Shown here in pieces: positions 1 to 6,780 of a stretch of 11,999 nt of DNA; within the stretch, counting starts at the first letter, position 1; every line of letters begins with the position of its first letter. The stretch spans positions 1 to 11,999 of the forward strand of contig CALGIL010000205.1 of NCBI GenBank assembly GCA_937914895.1, read 5' to 3'. Source of the stretch: an uncultured Angelakisella sp. (GTDB taxonomy: Bacteria > Bacillota > Clostridia > Oscillospirales > Ruminococcaceae). The translations under genes were made by a program, and so were the position numbers. A model generated the notes under the pieces. That model saw only the letters and a list, made by a program, of their open reading frames with translations. It was not told where the DNA came from and did not search any database.

Positions 1-5
1 GGGTA

Positions 6-375
6 CCCCGGCAATCTTTGGTTACTTTCCATTGCTGGAAAGTAACAAACAAAAGCCGGTCCACGCCGCGACCGGGGCGGGCAACAAAAAAACCATATCC
101 ATGGGGCCTCGCCGGAAGCAATAAAAGGGCATGGGACTGCGCTCCATACAGTAAAGAAGCCAACTTTGGCTAAAAGCAGAACCCCGCCCGGCAGGGCGCA
201 AAAAGGCCTCCGACAGGAATCCCCGCCGGAGGCGATAAAAGGGCATGGGACTGCGCTCCATACAGTGAAGAAGCCAACTTTGGCTAAAAGCAGAACCCCG
301 CCCCGGAGGGCAAAAAGGGTTTGGCCCCTGGGCCAACATAGCGGTCACGCAGCCCCTGCCCGCCAGGGCACCAAA
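6..375. repeat. Composite dispersed repeat, left copy
   Basis: This gene-free stretch is a modular repeat whose reverse complement recurs at 11816-11996. The outer block (6-48) matches 11954-11996 perfectly over 43 bp and contains a hairpin with 10-bp arms (21-30 and 37-46) and a 6-nt loop. Inner shared parts include the segment around 111-129, a second hairpin TTGGCC-CCTG-GGCCAA (321-336), and the segment up to about 375. The left copy is about 190 bp longer because it holds two extra internal units. ORFs through this region consist only of repeat-derived low-complexity peptides, so I see no gene. The role is unknown; it may be a non-autonomous dispersed intergenic element. Confidence 0.8.
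121..303. repeat. Two 69-bp direct repeats, 114-bp period
   Basis: Positions 121-189 and 235-303 are the same 69 bp with one mismatch (A153 versus G267). They are separated by 45 bp (190-234), which holds the motif CCCGCCGGAGGCG (222-234). Each copy contains a short hairpin AGCCAA-CT-TTGGCT. The similarity extends upstream, since 111-129 resembles 225-243, so the true unit is about 114 bp. These units account for the extra length of the left terminal repeat over the right one. Confidence 0.85.
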
Positions 376-380
376 CCCGG

Positions 381-410
381 TGGAGAAAGTCGCGGATTTT
401 GTGATATGAT
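381..410 (+). promoter_or_regulatory. Putative sigma-A promoter of mnmM
   Basis: An extended -10 element, TG-A-TATGAT (402-410), lies 36 nt upstream of the mnmM start. A 4/6 -35 match, TGGAGA (381-386), sits 18 nt before the hexamer. The promoter lies just outside the left repeat, so the repeat ends where the gene's own control region begins. Confidence 0.5.
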
Positions 411-446
411 GATAAAGTAAATTTAAGAAAACAGGGGGACTTGTTC

Positions 447-1007
447 ATGAACCAACTGAACACCCTGGCACTGGCCCACCGGTTTTTGCGGGAGGAGGTG
501 CGCCCCGGCGCCTTCTGCATCGACGCCACCGCGGGACGGGGGCGGGATACGGCCCTCCTTTGCCGCCTGGCGGGGGAGGCCGGCCGGGTGCTGGCTTTGG
601 ACATCCAGGAGGAGGCGGTGGCCGCCACCCGGGCGCTGCTGGCCCGGGAGGGGCTCCATAACGCCCGGGTGGTCCGGGACAGCCACGCTCATCTTGCCGA
701 TTACGCTGCGCCGGAGACAGTGGATGCCATCGTCTTTAACCTGGGGTGGCTGCCCGGCGGGGACCATGACATCCGCACCACCGGGGCGACCACCATCCCC
801 GCCCTGGAGCAGAGCCTTGGCCTTCTGCGCCCCGGCGGGGTGCTGTCCCTGTGTGTCTACTGCGGCGGGGCCAGCGGCTATGGGGAGCGGGACGCCGTGC
901 TTGCCTGGCTGGAGACGGTGGACCCGGCCCGCTATACCGTGCTGGTCTCCCGGTTTGTCAACCGCACCGGCGACCCGCCCATCCCGGTGTTTATTTGGAA
1001 GGACTGA
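447..1007 (+). CDS. mnmM: tRNA (mnm5s2U34)-methyltransferase, MnmM/YtqB family
   Basis: A class I SAM-dependent methyltransferase of 186 aa, close in length and motifs to Bacillus subtilis YtqB/MnmM. That family methylates nm5(s2)U34 of tRNA anticodons to mnm5(s2)U34. Motif I is DATAGRGRD (27-35), the acidic residue after strand 2 is in LALDIQ (D52), and the family signature NLGWLPGGDH covers 98-107. The C-terminal region carries the family-like segment RFVNRTGDPPIPVF. It is cytosolic, with no signal peptide. I chose ATG 447, seven nt after AGGGGGA (433-439); a TTG at 441 would be too close to that site. It is a single-gene unit, convergent with the GNAT gene downstream, with a hairpin between them. 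The family assignment is firm; the activity is inferred from the family. Confidence 0.88.
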   Translation: MNQLNTLALAHRFLREEVRPGAFCIDATAGRGRDTALLCRLAGEAGRVLALDIQEEAVAATRALLAREGLHNARVVRDSHAHLADYAAPETVDAIVFNLGWLPGGDHDIRTTGATTIPALEQSLGLLRPGGVLSLCVYCGGASGYGERDAVLAWLETVDPARYTVLVSRFVNRTGDPPIPVFIWKD

Positions 1008-1025
1008 TAGAAGTCAGAGCTGAGA

Positions 1026-1058
1026 ACGGGGGAACCGCGCACATGGCGGTTCCCCCGT
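1026..1058. terminator. Hairpin between convergent genes
   Basis: A perfect 13-bp stem (1026-1038 and 1046-1058) with a 7-nt loop lies between the ends of mnmM and the convergent GNAT gene. Neither side has a T-run, so it is not a canonical intrinsic terminator. It may act as a bidirectional terminator or an RNA 3'-end stabiliser. Confidence 0.5.
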
Positions 1059-1077
1059 AACGACTAATTTCCAGCGG

Positions 1078-1731
1078 CTAGCGTTGAACGTCTGGCTGCA
1101 CAAAGGAGTGGCTGTTGATAAAAAATTCCTCCTGGCCGGGGGTGACCGCCTTTTCCTTGGGCGGAAAGCCGCGGTCGAAGGCCTCAAGACCCCCGGGGTC
1201 CACCTGAAAATCGATGCTTTCGGCAAAGACCCCCGCGATGCCGTCCAGGGCGCCGGGGTACAGCTCCAGCACCAGCAGGGAGGAGGGGTACAGCCCCTGG
1301 GCGTCGGTGATGCCGTAGTGGGCGCAGCTTTTAAAGCCGCTGCCGCAGTAGTTGCCCGGGTGACCGTAGATGATGATGGCCCGGTGCCCCATCCCCCGGG
1401 CCAGGTCCCGGGTGTGGGCGATAAGGGCCTTGCCGATGCCCCTGCGCTGGTGGTCCGGGTGGACCGAAAGGGGGCCGAAGGTAAGGGTCCCATGGCGGGA
1501 GCCCGCCTTGTCTACCACCCAGGAGCGGGTGTACAGGATGTGCCCCACAATCCGGCCGTCCAGGACGGCCACCAGATTCAGCTGGGGGATGAGGTCCGCC
1601 GAGGACCGGATGTGGTGCAGCAGGTAGTGCTCGTCACAGCCGGGGACGTGGTGGTTCCAAAAGGCCTCCCGGGCCAGCTCCTCCACAGCGCGGCGGTCCT
1701 CCGGCGCCTCGGGACGGATGGTCAGGTCCAA
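1078..1731 (-). CDS. GNAT family N-acetyltransferase (217 aa)
   Basis: A GNAT acyltransferase expected to transfer an acetyl group from acetyl-CoA to an amine; the substrate is unknown. Motif A, the acetyl-CoA pyrophosphate loop, is GPLSVHPDHQRRGIGKAL (86-103), with the Q/R-x-x-G-x-G signature as QRRGIG. The N-terminus (IRPEAPEDRRAVEELAREAF) is typical of YhbS-like (COG3153) members. The C-terminal 60 residues go beyond the minimal fold and are also usual for that group. The start is TTG 1731, supported by AGGAGG seven nt upstream; the next in-frame ATG lies past motif A. It is the last gene of a minus-strand cluster, 28 bp after another GNAT gene, and is probably cotranscribed with it. Confidence 0.85.
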   Translation of the reverse strand: MDLTIRPEAPEDRRAVEELAREAFWNHHVPGCDEHYLLHHIRSSADLIPQLNLVAVLDGRIVGHILYTRSWVVDKAGSRHGTLTFGPLSVHPDHQRRGIGKALIAHTRDLARGMGHRAIIIYGHPGNYCGSGFKSCAHYGITDAQGLYPSSLLVLELYPGALDGIAGVFAESIDFQVDPGGLEAFDRGFPPKEKAVTPGQEEFFINSHSFVQPDVQR

Positions 1732-1738
1732 ACAAACG

Positions 1739-1744
1739 CCTCCT
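1739..1744 (-). promoter_or_regulatory. Ribosome binding site fixing a TTG start
   Basis: A perfect AGGAGG on the minus strand, with a 7-nt spacer to TTG 1731, identifies that codon as the start of the 217-aa GNAT protein. No ATG is available near the N-terminus. Confidence 0.8.
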
Positions 1745-1759
1745 TTGAGCCCCCCGCGG

Positions 1760-2266
1760 TCAGGTAAAAAATTCCATTCCCTGAAAGGGGGTGGGGGTCT
1801 GGCGGGGGTTTTCCCCGTCCAGTTCCTTGCGCAGGGTAATCATGCTGATGCTGTCAAAGCCCAGCCCCCGGTAAAGGCGCATGGCGTCCAGATTCCGGGA
1901 CACCACCTCCACACACAGGGCGGGGGCCTCCAGCACCTCCCGGGCGTAGGCCTCGCACAGGGTCACGGCCCGGGTGGCAATGCCCCGGCCCCGGTACGCG
2001 GGCAGGACGTACAGGTCCTCCAGCCACACCACCGGGCCGCCCCGGGGGGCCATGCGGGCAAAGCCCACGGGGGTGTCCCCTTCGGTCACCAGGGCAAGGC
2101 CCTGGTCCCGCCATTCCTCCAACACCTGGGCGGCGTCGCCCAGGAGGTCCTCCTCCGGAGCTTTGTCCAGCAGTCCCCGGTGGAAGTCAAAGAAATCGGC
2201 GATCATGGGGAGCAGCGCCCCCCGAAAGTCGTCCCGGTATGGGACCAGGCCGGTCGGCTTATTCAT
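1760..2266 (-). CDS. GNAT family N-acetyltransferase (168 aa)
   Basis: A compact single-domain GNAT. Motif A is LEDLYVLPAYRGRGIATRAV (82-101), with R-G-R-G-I-A as the acetyl-CoA loop. The C-terminal strand-helix-strand VVSRNLDAMRLYRGLGF (121-137) is the usual motif B, with an Asn and Tyr near the thiol site. The substrate is not predictable. ATG 2266 is chosen over TTG 2269 because AAAGGAG (2273-2279) leaves 6 nt to the ATG but only 3 nt to the TTG. The start overlaps the end of the YihY gene by 8 bp (ATGAATAA), which suggests translational coupling. It shares little sequence with the neighbouring GNAT, so the pair is not a recent duplication. Confidence 0.85.
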   Translation of the reverse strand: MNKPTGLVPYRDDFRGALLPMIADFFDFHRGLLDKAPEEDLLGDAAQVLEEWRDQGLALVTEGDTPVGFARMAPRGGPVVWLEDLYVLPAYRGRGIATRAVTLCEAYAREVLEAPALCVEVVSRNLDAMRLYRGLGFDSISMITLRKELDGENPRQTPTPFQGMEFFT

Positions 2267-3176
2267 CAAAGTCTCCTTTCGTCGGCGGGGCGGGCGGCTG
2301 TTCCCGCTTTTCCCGGGCCCAGACCCGCTCCCCCCGCAGCTTGCCCAGGGCGCGGTTGAATTCCGCCCCCATAATCAGCGCCATGGAGCTTAAATACAGC
2401 CACAGCAGCAGCACCATGATGGCCCCCAGGGAGCCGTACACCACCGAGTAGTTGCCGATGTTTTCCACATAGTAGGAAAGGCCCATGGAGATGGCCAGCA
2501 GCGCGACCATGGCCGCCGCCGCCCCGGGGAGGACGTGCCGCACCCGGGGGCGGATGCCGGGGCCCAGCCAGTACAGGGCGCACAGCACCGCAAAAATGAT
2601 GGCCGCCAGGTACAAAAACCGGCGGTTGACCCAAAGGGAAATTTGGTGTTCCGCAATGGGAAGGTGCAGGCTGAGGAAGGTCAGCAGGTTTTCGCCCATT
2701 ACCAGCACCACCAGCGACACCAGCAGCATAATGGGCAGCGAAATGGTGAACAGCACCACAATAAGGGTATGCTTCCAGGCGCTGCGATGGTTTTCGGTAT
2801 TGTAGGCCACCCCGATGCACTCCAGCAGGTAATCCGCCGCCCGCATGGGGGAGTAAAGGCTGAACACAAGGCTGAAGGCAAAGAGGCCGCCGGAGGGGGT
2901 TTGGTTGACGTGCCCCAGAAAGCTTGAGACAATGTCGACGACCTGGGGGGGCAGAATGCCCTGGACCTGCCCAGCGGTAAAATCCGGGGGCAGCTGCAAA
3001 AACGACAGAATGCTGCTGCCCAGGGTGATAAGGGGGAAGAAGGAAAAGACCAGGTAGTAGGTCATGGCCGCCGCCGAACGGTTGACCTTGTGGTCAAAGT
3101 ACTGCTCCACCAGGTGGCGGACCAGGAAAAAAAAGCTGTTTTGGGGCAGCCTGTCCCACAGACGGTTCAGATCCAA
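2259..3176 (-). CDS. YihY/BrkB family inner-membrane protein
   Basis: A 305-aa integral membrane protein of the YihY/virulence factor BrkB family (older annotations wrongly call it RNase BN). The molecular function is not established; some members are proposed transporters. Six hydrophobic segments are visible, at roughly 35-60, 95-120, 136-162, 186-206, 215-237 and 247-273. The family hallmark near the last segment is YGSLGAIMVLLLWLYLSS (247-264), followed by GAEFNRAL. The C-terminal tail is polar and charged, probably cytoplasmic. The start is TTG 3176, preceded by a G-rich GGGGGTGA site; the next in-frame ATG would cut into the first membrane segment. It lies 35 bp after the amidohydrolase gene and overlaps the next GNAT gene, consistent with an operon. 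Confidence 0.85.
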   Translation of the reverse strand: MDLNRLWDRLPQNSFFFLVRHLVEQYFDHKVNRSAAAMTYYLVFSFFPLITLGSSILSFLQLPPDFTAGQVQGILPPQVVDIVSSFLGHVNQTPSGGLFAFSLVFSLYSPMRAADYLLECIGVAYNTENHRSAWKHTLIVVLFTISLPIMLLVSLVVLVMGENLLTFLSLHLPIAEHQISLWVNRRFLYLAAIIFAVLCALYWLGPGIRPRVRHVLPGAAAAMVALLAISMGLSYYVENIGNYSVVYGSLGAIMVLLLWLYLSSMALIMGAEFNRALGKLRGERVWAREKREQPPAPPTKGDFDE

Positions 3177-3211
3177 GCGCTCACCCCCTCGCAGAAGTTA
3201 GAAATCAGAAG

Positions 3212-4495
3212 TCAGAAGAACAGCCTGCTGACGCCCTTGCCCCGGGCGGAGATGCCTCGGGCGCAGCGGTCGGCCTGGGCCAGCAGCTCCGCCGGATCTT
3301 GGACGGGCTTTCCGTCCCGCTTAAGGAACCGGCCGGCCACCAGGGTGTGGCGGACGTTGGTCCGGTCGGCACTGTACAAAATGGCCGCCAGAGGATTATA
3401 GAGGGGCGCGGTGCCCGGGTCGTTCAGGTCCCAGACCACCAGGTCCGCGGGGGCACCCACCCCCAAAACGCCGGTGCCAAAGTCCATGGCCCGGTGGCCC
3501 CGCATCAGCATCCGCCAGATGTCCTCCAGACGGAATTCCGCGGCCCGGCCCTCCAGCTTGCCCACCAGGGCAAACAGCCGCGCCTGCTCCAGGGCGCTGA
3601 CGGTGTTGGAGCTGGCGGCACCGTCGGTGCCGATGCACAGGTTCAGCCGCTGCCAGTGGTCCCAAAGGGTGCCCCGGCCCATGCCCAGCTTCAGATAGGT
3701 CTTGGGGCAGGCGGCCACAAAGGTGTCCGGCCCCAGCAGGGCCAGGTCCTCCTCGGTCATCCACAGGCCGTGGGCCATAATGCAGGGGAGGCCGAAGCCC
3801 CCCGCCGCATCAAGGACCTGGCAGTGGGACTTGCCGTACAGGCGAAGGCTGGCGCGCTCCTCCTCTTGGCTTTCGGACATATGGATGTGGATGCCCACGC
3901 CGTCCGCTTTGGCGGCGGCCACCAGGTCCCCCAGGGCCTGGGGCGTGCAGAGATAGGTGGAGTGGGGCCCGTACCGGATGCGGACCCGGTCGTCCCCGGC
4001 AAACAGCCCCAGCAGGCGCCGGGTCTCGGCAATGTCCCCGGCGGCATCCCCGTCCATGGCAAAGGCGGTGCTGGCAATGTCCGCCCGCAGGCCGCTGTCC
4101 CGCACCGCCCGGGCCACCGATTCCGCCTCAAAGTAGTGGTCGGCAAACACCGTCACCCCGCAGTCCGCCATTTCGGCGCAGCACAGCCGGGTGCCCCAAT
4201 AGATGTCCTCGGGGGTGATCTTGCTCTCATAGGGCCAGATTTCCTTGTTAAACCAGTCGTCGGCGTCCACGTCCTCGGCAAGGCCCCGCAGGATGTGCAT
4301 GGGGCTGTGGGCGTGGAGCACCGGCAGCCCTGGAGAGACGACCATGCCGGCGCAGTCCGCCACCCGGGCGCCGGCGGGGTCCAGGTTTTGGCCCAGGGCC
4401 GCAATGACGCCGCCCTCCACCAAAAGGTCCGTATCCCGGGTCAGCCGGGCCTCCTCATCCAGCAGGGTGCCGCCCCGCAGCAGCAGCTTGTCCAT
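3212..4495 (-). CDS. Amidohydrolase, MTA/SAH-deaminase-like
   Basis: A 427-aa amidohydrolase-superfamily protein closest in motifs to 5'-methylthioadenosine/S-adenosylhomocysteine deaminases and related SsnA/TrzN-type enzymes. A metal-dependent TIM barrel is flanked by a small beta-sandwich built from both termini. Visible site residues are H61-A-H63 (first metal ligands), YGPHS (H178), HIHMSES (H203, H205, E208), AHGLWMTEED (H242) and GTDGAASSN (D291). The C-terminal GVGAPADLVVWDLNDP and VAGRFLKRDG return strands are typical. All expected metal ligands are present, so it should be active. The exact substrate (MTA, SAH, guanine or another N-heterocycle) cannot be told from sequence alone. ATG 4495 is preferred over ATG 4528 because GGGAGG lies 9 nt upstream. 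It is the first gene of the four-gene minus-strand cluster. Confidence 0.83.
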   Translation of the reverse strand: MDKLLLRGGTLLDEEARLTRDTDLLVEGGVIAALGQNLDPAGARVADCAGMVVSPGLPVLHAHSPMHILRGLAEDVDADDWFNKEIWPYESKITPEDIYWGTRLCCAEMADCGVTVFADHYFEAESVARAVRDSGLRADIASTAFAMDGDAAGDIAETRRLLGLFAGDDRVRIRYGPHSTYLCTPQALGDLVAAAKADGVGIHIHMSESQEEERASLRLYGKSHCQVLDAAGGFGLPCIMAHGLWMTEEDLALLGPDTFVAACPKTYLKLGMGRGTLWDHWQRLNLCIGTDGAASSNTVSALEQARLFALVGKLEGRAAEFRLEDIWRMLMRGHRAMDFGTGVLGVGAPADLVVWDLNDPGTAPLYNPLAAILYSADRTNVRHTLVAGRFLKRDGKPVQDPAELLAQADRCARGISARGKGVSRLFF

Positions 4496-4540
4496 GACGT
4501 CTGTCCTCCCTTGGCAGAAATTGGGCATTGCGCTGGACCC

Positions 4541-4570
4541 ATTGTATCACCTGCGGGGGGGTGCGGGCAA
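4541..4570 (-). promoter_or_regulatory. Putative promoter of the amidohydrolase operon
   Basis: On the minus strand an extended -10 TG-A-TACAAT (hexamer 4541-4546) is preceded, 18 nt upstream, by TTGCCC (4565-4570), a 4/6 match to the -35. The expected transcript start is near 4534, about 40 nt before ATG 4495. It lies back to back with the MATE promoter. Confidence 0.5.
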
Positions 4571-4591
4571 GACCGCGCCGGGCAAATTGTC

Positions 4592-4620
4592 TTGCTTTAT
4601 CCCCCCCAAAGGAGTAGAAT
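4592..4620 (+). promoter_or_regulatory. Putative promoter of the MATE gene
   Basis: TTGCTT (4592-4597) and TAGAAT (4615-4620) are separated by 17 nt. The -10 matches consensus at 5/6 and the -35 only at 3/6. The start of transcription would be near 4627, leaving a leader of about 38 nt before ATG 4665. Confidence 0.4.
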
Positions 4621-4664
4621 AGTGCGGATACGATTGTGCGAAAGACGCAAGAAAAGAGGCTTCT

Positions 4665-6041
4665 ATGAATGGTAAAACCTCCGGCATGACCGACATGACA
4701 GTGGGAAAGCCCATGACGCTGATTGCCGCCTTTGCCCTGCCGCTGCTGGCCGGCAACGTGCTGCAGCAGCTGTACAACATGGTGGACAGCATGGTGGTGG
4801 GACGGTTTGTGGGCTCCGTTGCCCTGGCGGCGGTGGGTACCGGCTTTCCCATCATCTTTATGATCAGCTCTCTGTTTATGGGGCTGGGTATGGGCGCCAC
4901 CATTATGGTGTCCCAGTTTTACGGCGCCCGGGACATGGACCGGGTCAAGCGCACCGTGGACACCATCTATAAGGGGATGCTGGCCGGGGCCGTTCCCATG
5001 ACCATCCTTGGGATGCTGGTCAGCGGGCCGCTGCTGCACCTTATCCGGGTGCCCGCGGACACCTACCCCGACGCCCACCTGTACATGCTCATCATCTTTG
5101 CGGGCTTTATCGGCAGCCTGGGCTACAACGTCAACGCCGGCATCCTCCAGGGCCTGGGGGACAGCCGCACCCCGCTGATTTTTCTGGCCGTTGCCTGCGT
5201 CATGAACATCGTGCTGGACCTTTTGTTTGTGGTGGCCTTTGGCTGGGCCGTAGCCGGCGTGGCCGTGGCCACCATCATCGCCCAGTTTTTCTCCTGGATC
5301 TTCGGAGTATTTTACATCAACCGCAAATACCCGGAGCTCCACATCGACTTTCGCAAAATGACCTTTGACAAAGACCTGTTTAAGGAGATCCTGCGGCTGG
5401 GTATCCCCGCCGGCATCCAGCAGGCCCTTTTTTCCTTGGGCGTCATGCTGCTGCAGGCCCTGGTCAACGGCTACGGCTCCGACTTTATGGCCGGGTACAA
5501 CGGCGCCAACAAGCTGGATACCTTTGTGTTTATGCCCATCCAGAGTTTTGCCACCGCCACCACCACCTATGCGGGGCAGAATATCGGCGCCGGGCGGATG
5601 GACCGGGTGCGGGAGGGCACCAAGGCCTCCCTGATTCTGGCCACCGTGGTGGGGATGGCGGCGGCACTGCTGCTGGTTGCGGCGGGCCCGCTGCTGCTGC
5701 GGCGGTTCAGCGACAAGCCGGTGGTCATCGACGCGGGCATGGCCTATCTGTACCGGGTCTGCCCCTTCTACTTCCTGCTGGCCTTTCAGTTTATCCTAAA
5801 CGGCACCATGCGCGGGGCGGGGGAGATGATGACCCCCATGGTGTCCTCCATCGTCTCCCAGTGGCTGGCGCGGATACCCTCCGCCTACATTCTGGACCAC
5901 TACTTTGGCCGGGACAGCATGTTTTTCTGCTTTGCCATCGGCTGGGTCATCGGCCTTATCATCACGGGCGGCTTCTACCTGTCCGGCCGGTGGAAAAACC
6001 GCTCGGTGACGGCGGACCTTTCCCAGTTCCCCCTGGAATAG
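4665..6041 (+). CDS. MATE family multidrug/metabolite efflux transporter
   Basis: A 458-aa inner-membrane antiporter, the usual length for MATE proteins. These use Na+ or H+ gradients to export cationic drugs or metabolites; the substrate here is unknown. The N-terminal signature LPLLAGNVLQQLYNMVDS (26-43) followed by VVGRFVG is the classic opening of the first MatE repeat. QGLGDSRTPL (162-171), TYAGQNIGAG (301-310) and GTMRGAGEMMTPM (380-392) are matching landmarks of the two halves. About 12 hydrophobic segments can be traced. The start at ATG 4665 follows a modest AAGAGG site by 5 nt; the second Met (4686) has no Shine-Dalgarno. It is transcribed alone, divergent from the amidohydrolase operon, and ends at an intrinsic terminator. 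No adjacent local regulator was found. Confidence 0.9.
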   Translation: MNGKTSGMTDMTVGKPMTLIAAFALPLLAGNVLQQLYNMVDSMVVGRFVGSVALAAVGTGFPIIFMISSLFMGLGMGATIMVSQFYGARDMDRVKRTVDTIYKGMLAGAVPMTILGMLVSGPLLHLIRVPADTYPDAHLYMLIIFAGFIGSLGYNVNAGILQGLGDSRTPLIFLAVACVMNIVLDLLFVVAFGWAVAGVAVATIIAQFFSWIFGVFYINRKYPELHIDFRKMTFDKDLFKEILRLGIPAGIQQALFSLGVMLLQALVNGYGSDFMAGYNGANKLDTFVFMPIQSFATATTTYAGQNIGAGRMDRVREGTKASLILATVVGMAAALLLVAAGPLLLRRFSDKPVVIDAGMAYLYRVCPFYFLLAFQFILNGTMRGAGEMMTPMVSSIVSQWLARIPSAYILDHYFGRDSMFFCFAIGWVIGLIITGGFYLSGRWKNRSVTADLSQFPLE

Positions 6042-6050
6042 GGGGACAGC

Positions 6051-6092
6051 AAAAGCGGGCAGGATGGGGGTCCTGTCCGCTTTTTGTTTTTT
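6051..6092 (+). terminator. Intrinsic terminator after the MATE gene
   Basis: A 14-bp stem with one G-T-type wobble (6051-6064 with 6071-6084), a 6-nt loop, and a T-rich tail running to about 6092. The A-run at its 5' side becomes a T-run on the other strand, so it can also end transcription of the convergent minus-strand gene at 6116. Confidence 0.9.
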
Positions 6093-6115
6093 GTATTGTA
6101 CCGCCCCGCCGTACC

Positions 6116-6406
6116 TTACCGGGCCGCCGGGGCGGGCTCCTGCCGGCAGACCTCGCCAATCAGGCGGCACCCCAGGCGAAAGCCTTCTGCAAACGCCTGG
6201 CGGTGCACCAGGGCTTCGTAGCCGCTCCGGCAGTCCAGCAGGGCCTCCAGCAGCTGCGCCTGTTCGTCCGTCAGCTGTTCGGCCAGCGTACAATAGGCCT
6301 CCTGGCTGCACCGCTCCGCCTGCCGGGTTTCGGGTGTATCCGGGGGGTCGATATGGTCCACCGGGCAGAGGATTCCTTCATAAATGGCATCAATGAGTGT
6401 GGGCAT
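6116..6406 (-). CDS. Small helical protein, DUF6809-like
   Basis: A 96-aa cytosolic protein of unknown function. It begins MPTLIDAIYEGILCP and then forms mostly charged helices, including a QLTDEQAQLLEALLD segment. It ends with an FAEGFRLGCRLIGEV helix, the layout of a small family (DUF6809, by recollection) common near phage and conjugative-element control genes. No catalytic motif is visible. ATG 6406 is preceded by GAGGTGA at good distance. It is transcribed from a consensus promoter carrying a palindromic operator and diverges from two Xre repressors, which suggests that one of them controls it. The family assignment is moderate; that it is a real gene is well supported by promoter, RBS and composition. 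Confidence 0.68.
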   Translation of the reverse strand: MPTLIDAIYEGILCPVDHIDPPDTPETRQAERCSQEAYCTLAEQLTDEQAQLLEALLDCRSGYEALVHRQAFAEGFRLGCRLIGEVCRQEPAPAAR

Positions 6407-6423
6407 AGCGTCACCTCACGCAA

Positions 6424-6452
6424 ATTATATCGGCACGACCGATAATTGTCAA
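6424..6452 (-). promoter_or_regulatory. Consensus sigma-A promoter of the 96-aa gene
   Basis: On the minus strand, a perfect TTGACA (6447-6452) and a perfect TATAAT (6424-6429) are separated by exactly 17 nt. It is the best promoter in the window and should be very strong when unrepressed. A palindrome (6428-6444) fills the spacer and touches the -10, as expected for a repressed promoter. Confidence 0.85.
6428..6444. promoter_or_regulatory. Putative repressor operator, TATCGG-5-CCGATA
   Basis: A 17-bp inverted repeat with 6-bp arms TATCGG/CCGATA and a 5-bp spacer lies inside the promoter of the 96-aa gene. Its place would block RNA polymerase. It is the best candidate site for the Xre protein encoded at 6497-6721, and its geometry is the same as that of the palindrome at 6781-6797. 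The match to a particular repressor is inference. Confidence 0.6.
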
Positions 6453-6484
6453 GATGGGTTGGGCCAATCATGTAAGATCGTGTC

Positions 6485-6491
6485 GAGGTGA
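6485..6491 (+). promoter_or_regulatory. Ribosome binding site fixing TTG start of first Xre gene
   Basis: GAGGTGA lies 5 nt before TTG 6497. The GTG at 6488 is part of this site and has no Shine-Dalgarno of its own, so TTG 6497 is preferred. The second Xre gene has the matching arrangement: GGTGAT, then 4 nt, then the start. Confidence 0.65.
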
Positions 6492-6496
6492 TACGA

Positions 6497-6721
6497 TTGC
6501 AGCTTCCGCGAATCAAAGCGCTGCGGGAGGACCGCGATATCCGACAGAGGGAAATGGCGGAGCTCCTCCATATTAAACAGGGTACCTATTCGGATTATGA
6601 AAACGGCGTGATCCATATACCGGTGGAGGCCCTTATCCGGATTGCCGAATATTATAAGGTCAGCCTGGATTATCTGGTGGGGCGCACCGACGACCCCACG
6701 CCCCCCAAACGGACAAATTAA
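6497..6721 (+). CDS. Xre/Cro-cI family HTH regulator (74 aa)
   Basis: A single-domain DNA-binding protein of the lambda-repressor-like fold. RIKALREDRDIRQREMAELL (5-24) supplies helices 1 and 2, and HIKQGTYSDYENG (25-37) the turn and recognition helix. ALIRIAEYYKVSLDYLVG (45-62) is the standard end of such domains. There is no C-terminal effector or peptidase domain, so it probably acts as a simple dimeric repressor. It diverges from the 96-aa gene, whose promoter contains a palindrome about 50 bp upstream of this start, suggesting autoregulation or repression of that gene. Its start is TTG (see RBS). It is paralogous to the next gene: the first helices and the tail TDDPTPPKR-x-N are shared, while the recognition helix differs. 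Confidence 0.88.
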   Translation: MQLPRIKALREDRDIRQREMAELLHIKQGTYSDYENGVIHIPVEALIRIAEYYKVSLDYLVGRTDDPTPPKRTN

Positions 6722-6726
6722 AAGTT

Positions 6727-6760
6727 CCGCCTGCTTTGCCAGCGTGCAAAAGGCAGGCGG
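6727..6760 (+). terminator. Hairpin after first Xre gene, possible attenuator
   Basis: CCGCCTGC (6727-6734) pairs with GCAGGCGG (6753-6760), and the inner TTTGC/GCAAA extends the stem around a small loop with a 2-nt bulge. TTATTGT follows, which is a weak tail. An overlapping alternative pair, GGCAGG (6752-6757) with CCTGCC (6768-6773), cannot form at the same time. It lies between the two Xre genes and may reduce readthrough. Confidence 0.45.
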
Positions 6761-6780
6761 TTATTGTCCTGCCGCCATAA

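Noticed and set aside
22..420. Small ORFs within the left repeat on both strands
   Set aside because: They translate repeat units (the same peptide twice) and have no RBS or domain; better explained as dispersed intergenic repeat.
3299..4675. 458-aa plus-strand ORF antisense to the amidohydrolase
   Set aside because: It mirrors a gene with full amidohydrolase motifs; its own translation is Gly/Gln/His-rich with no domain, typical of a GC-rich shadow frame.
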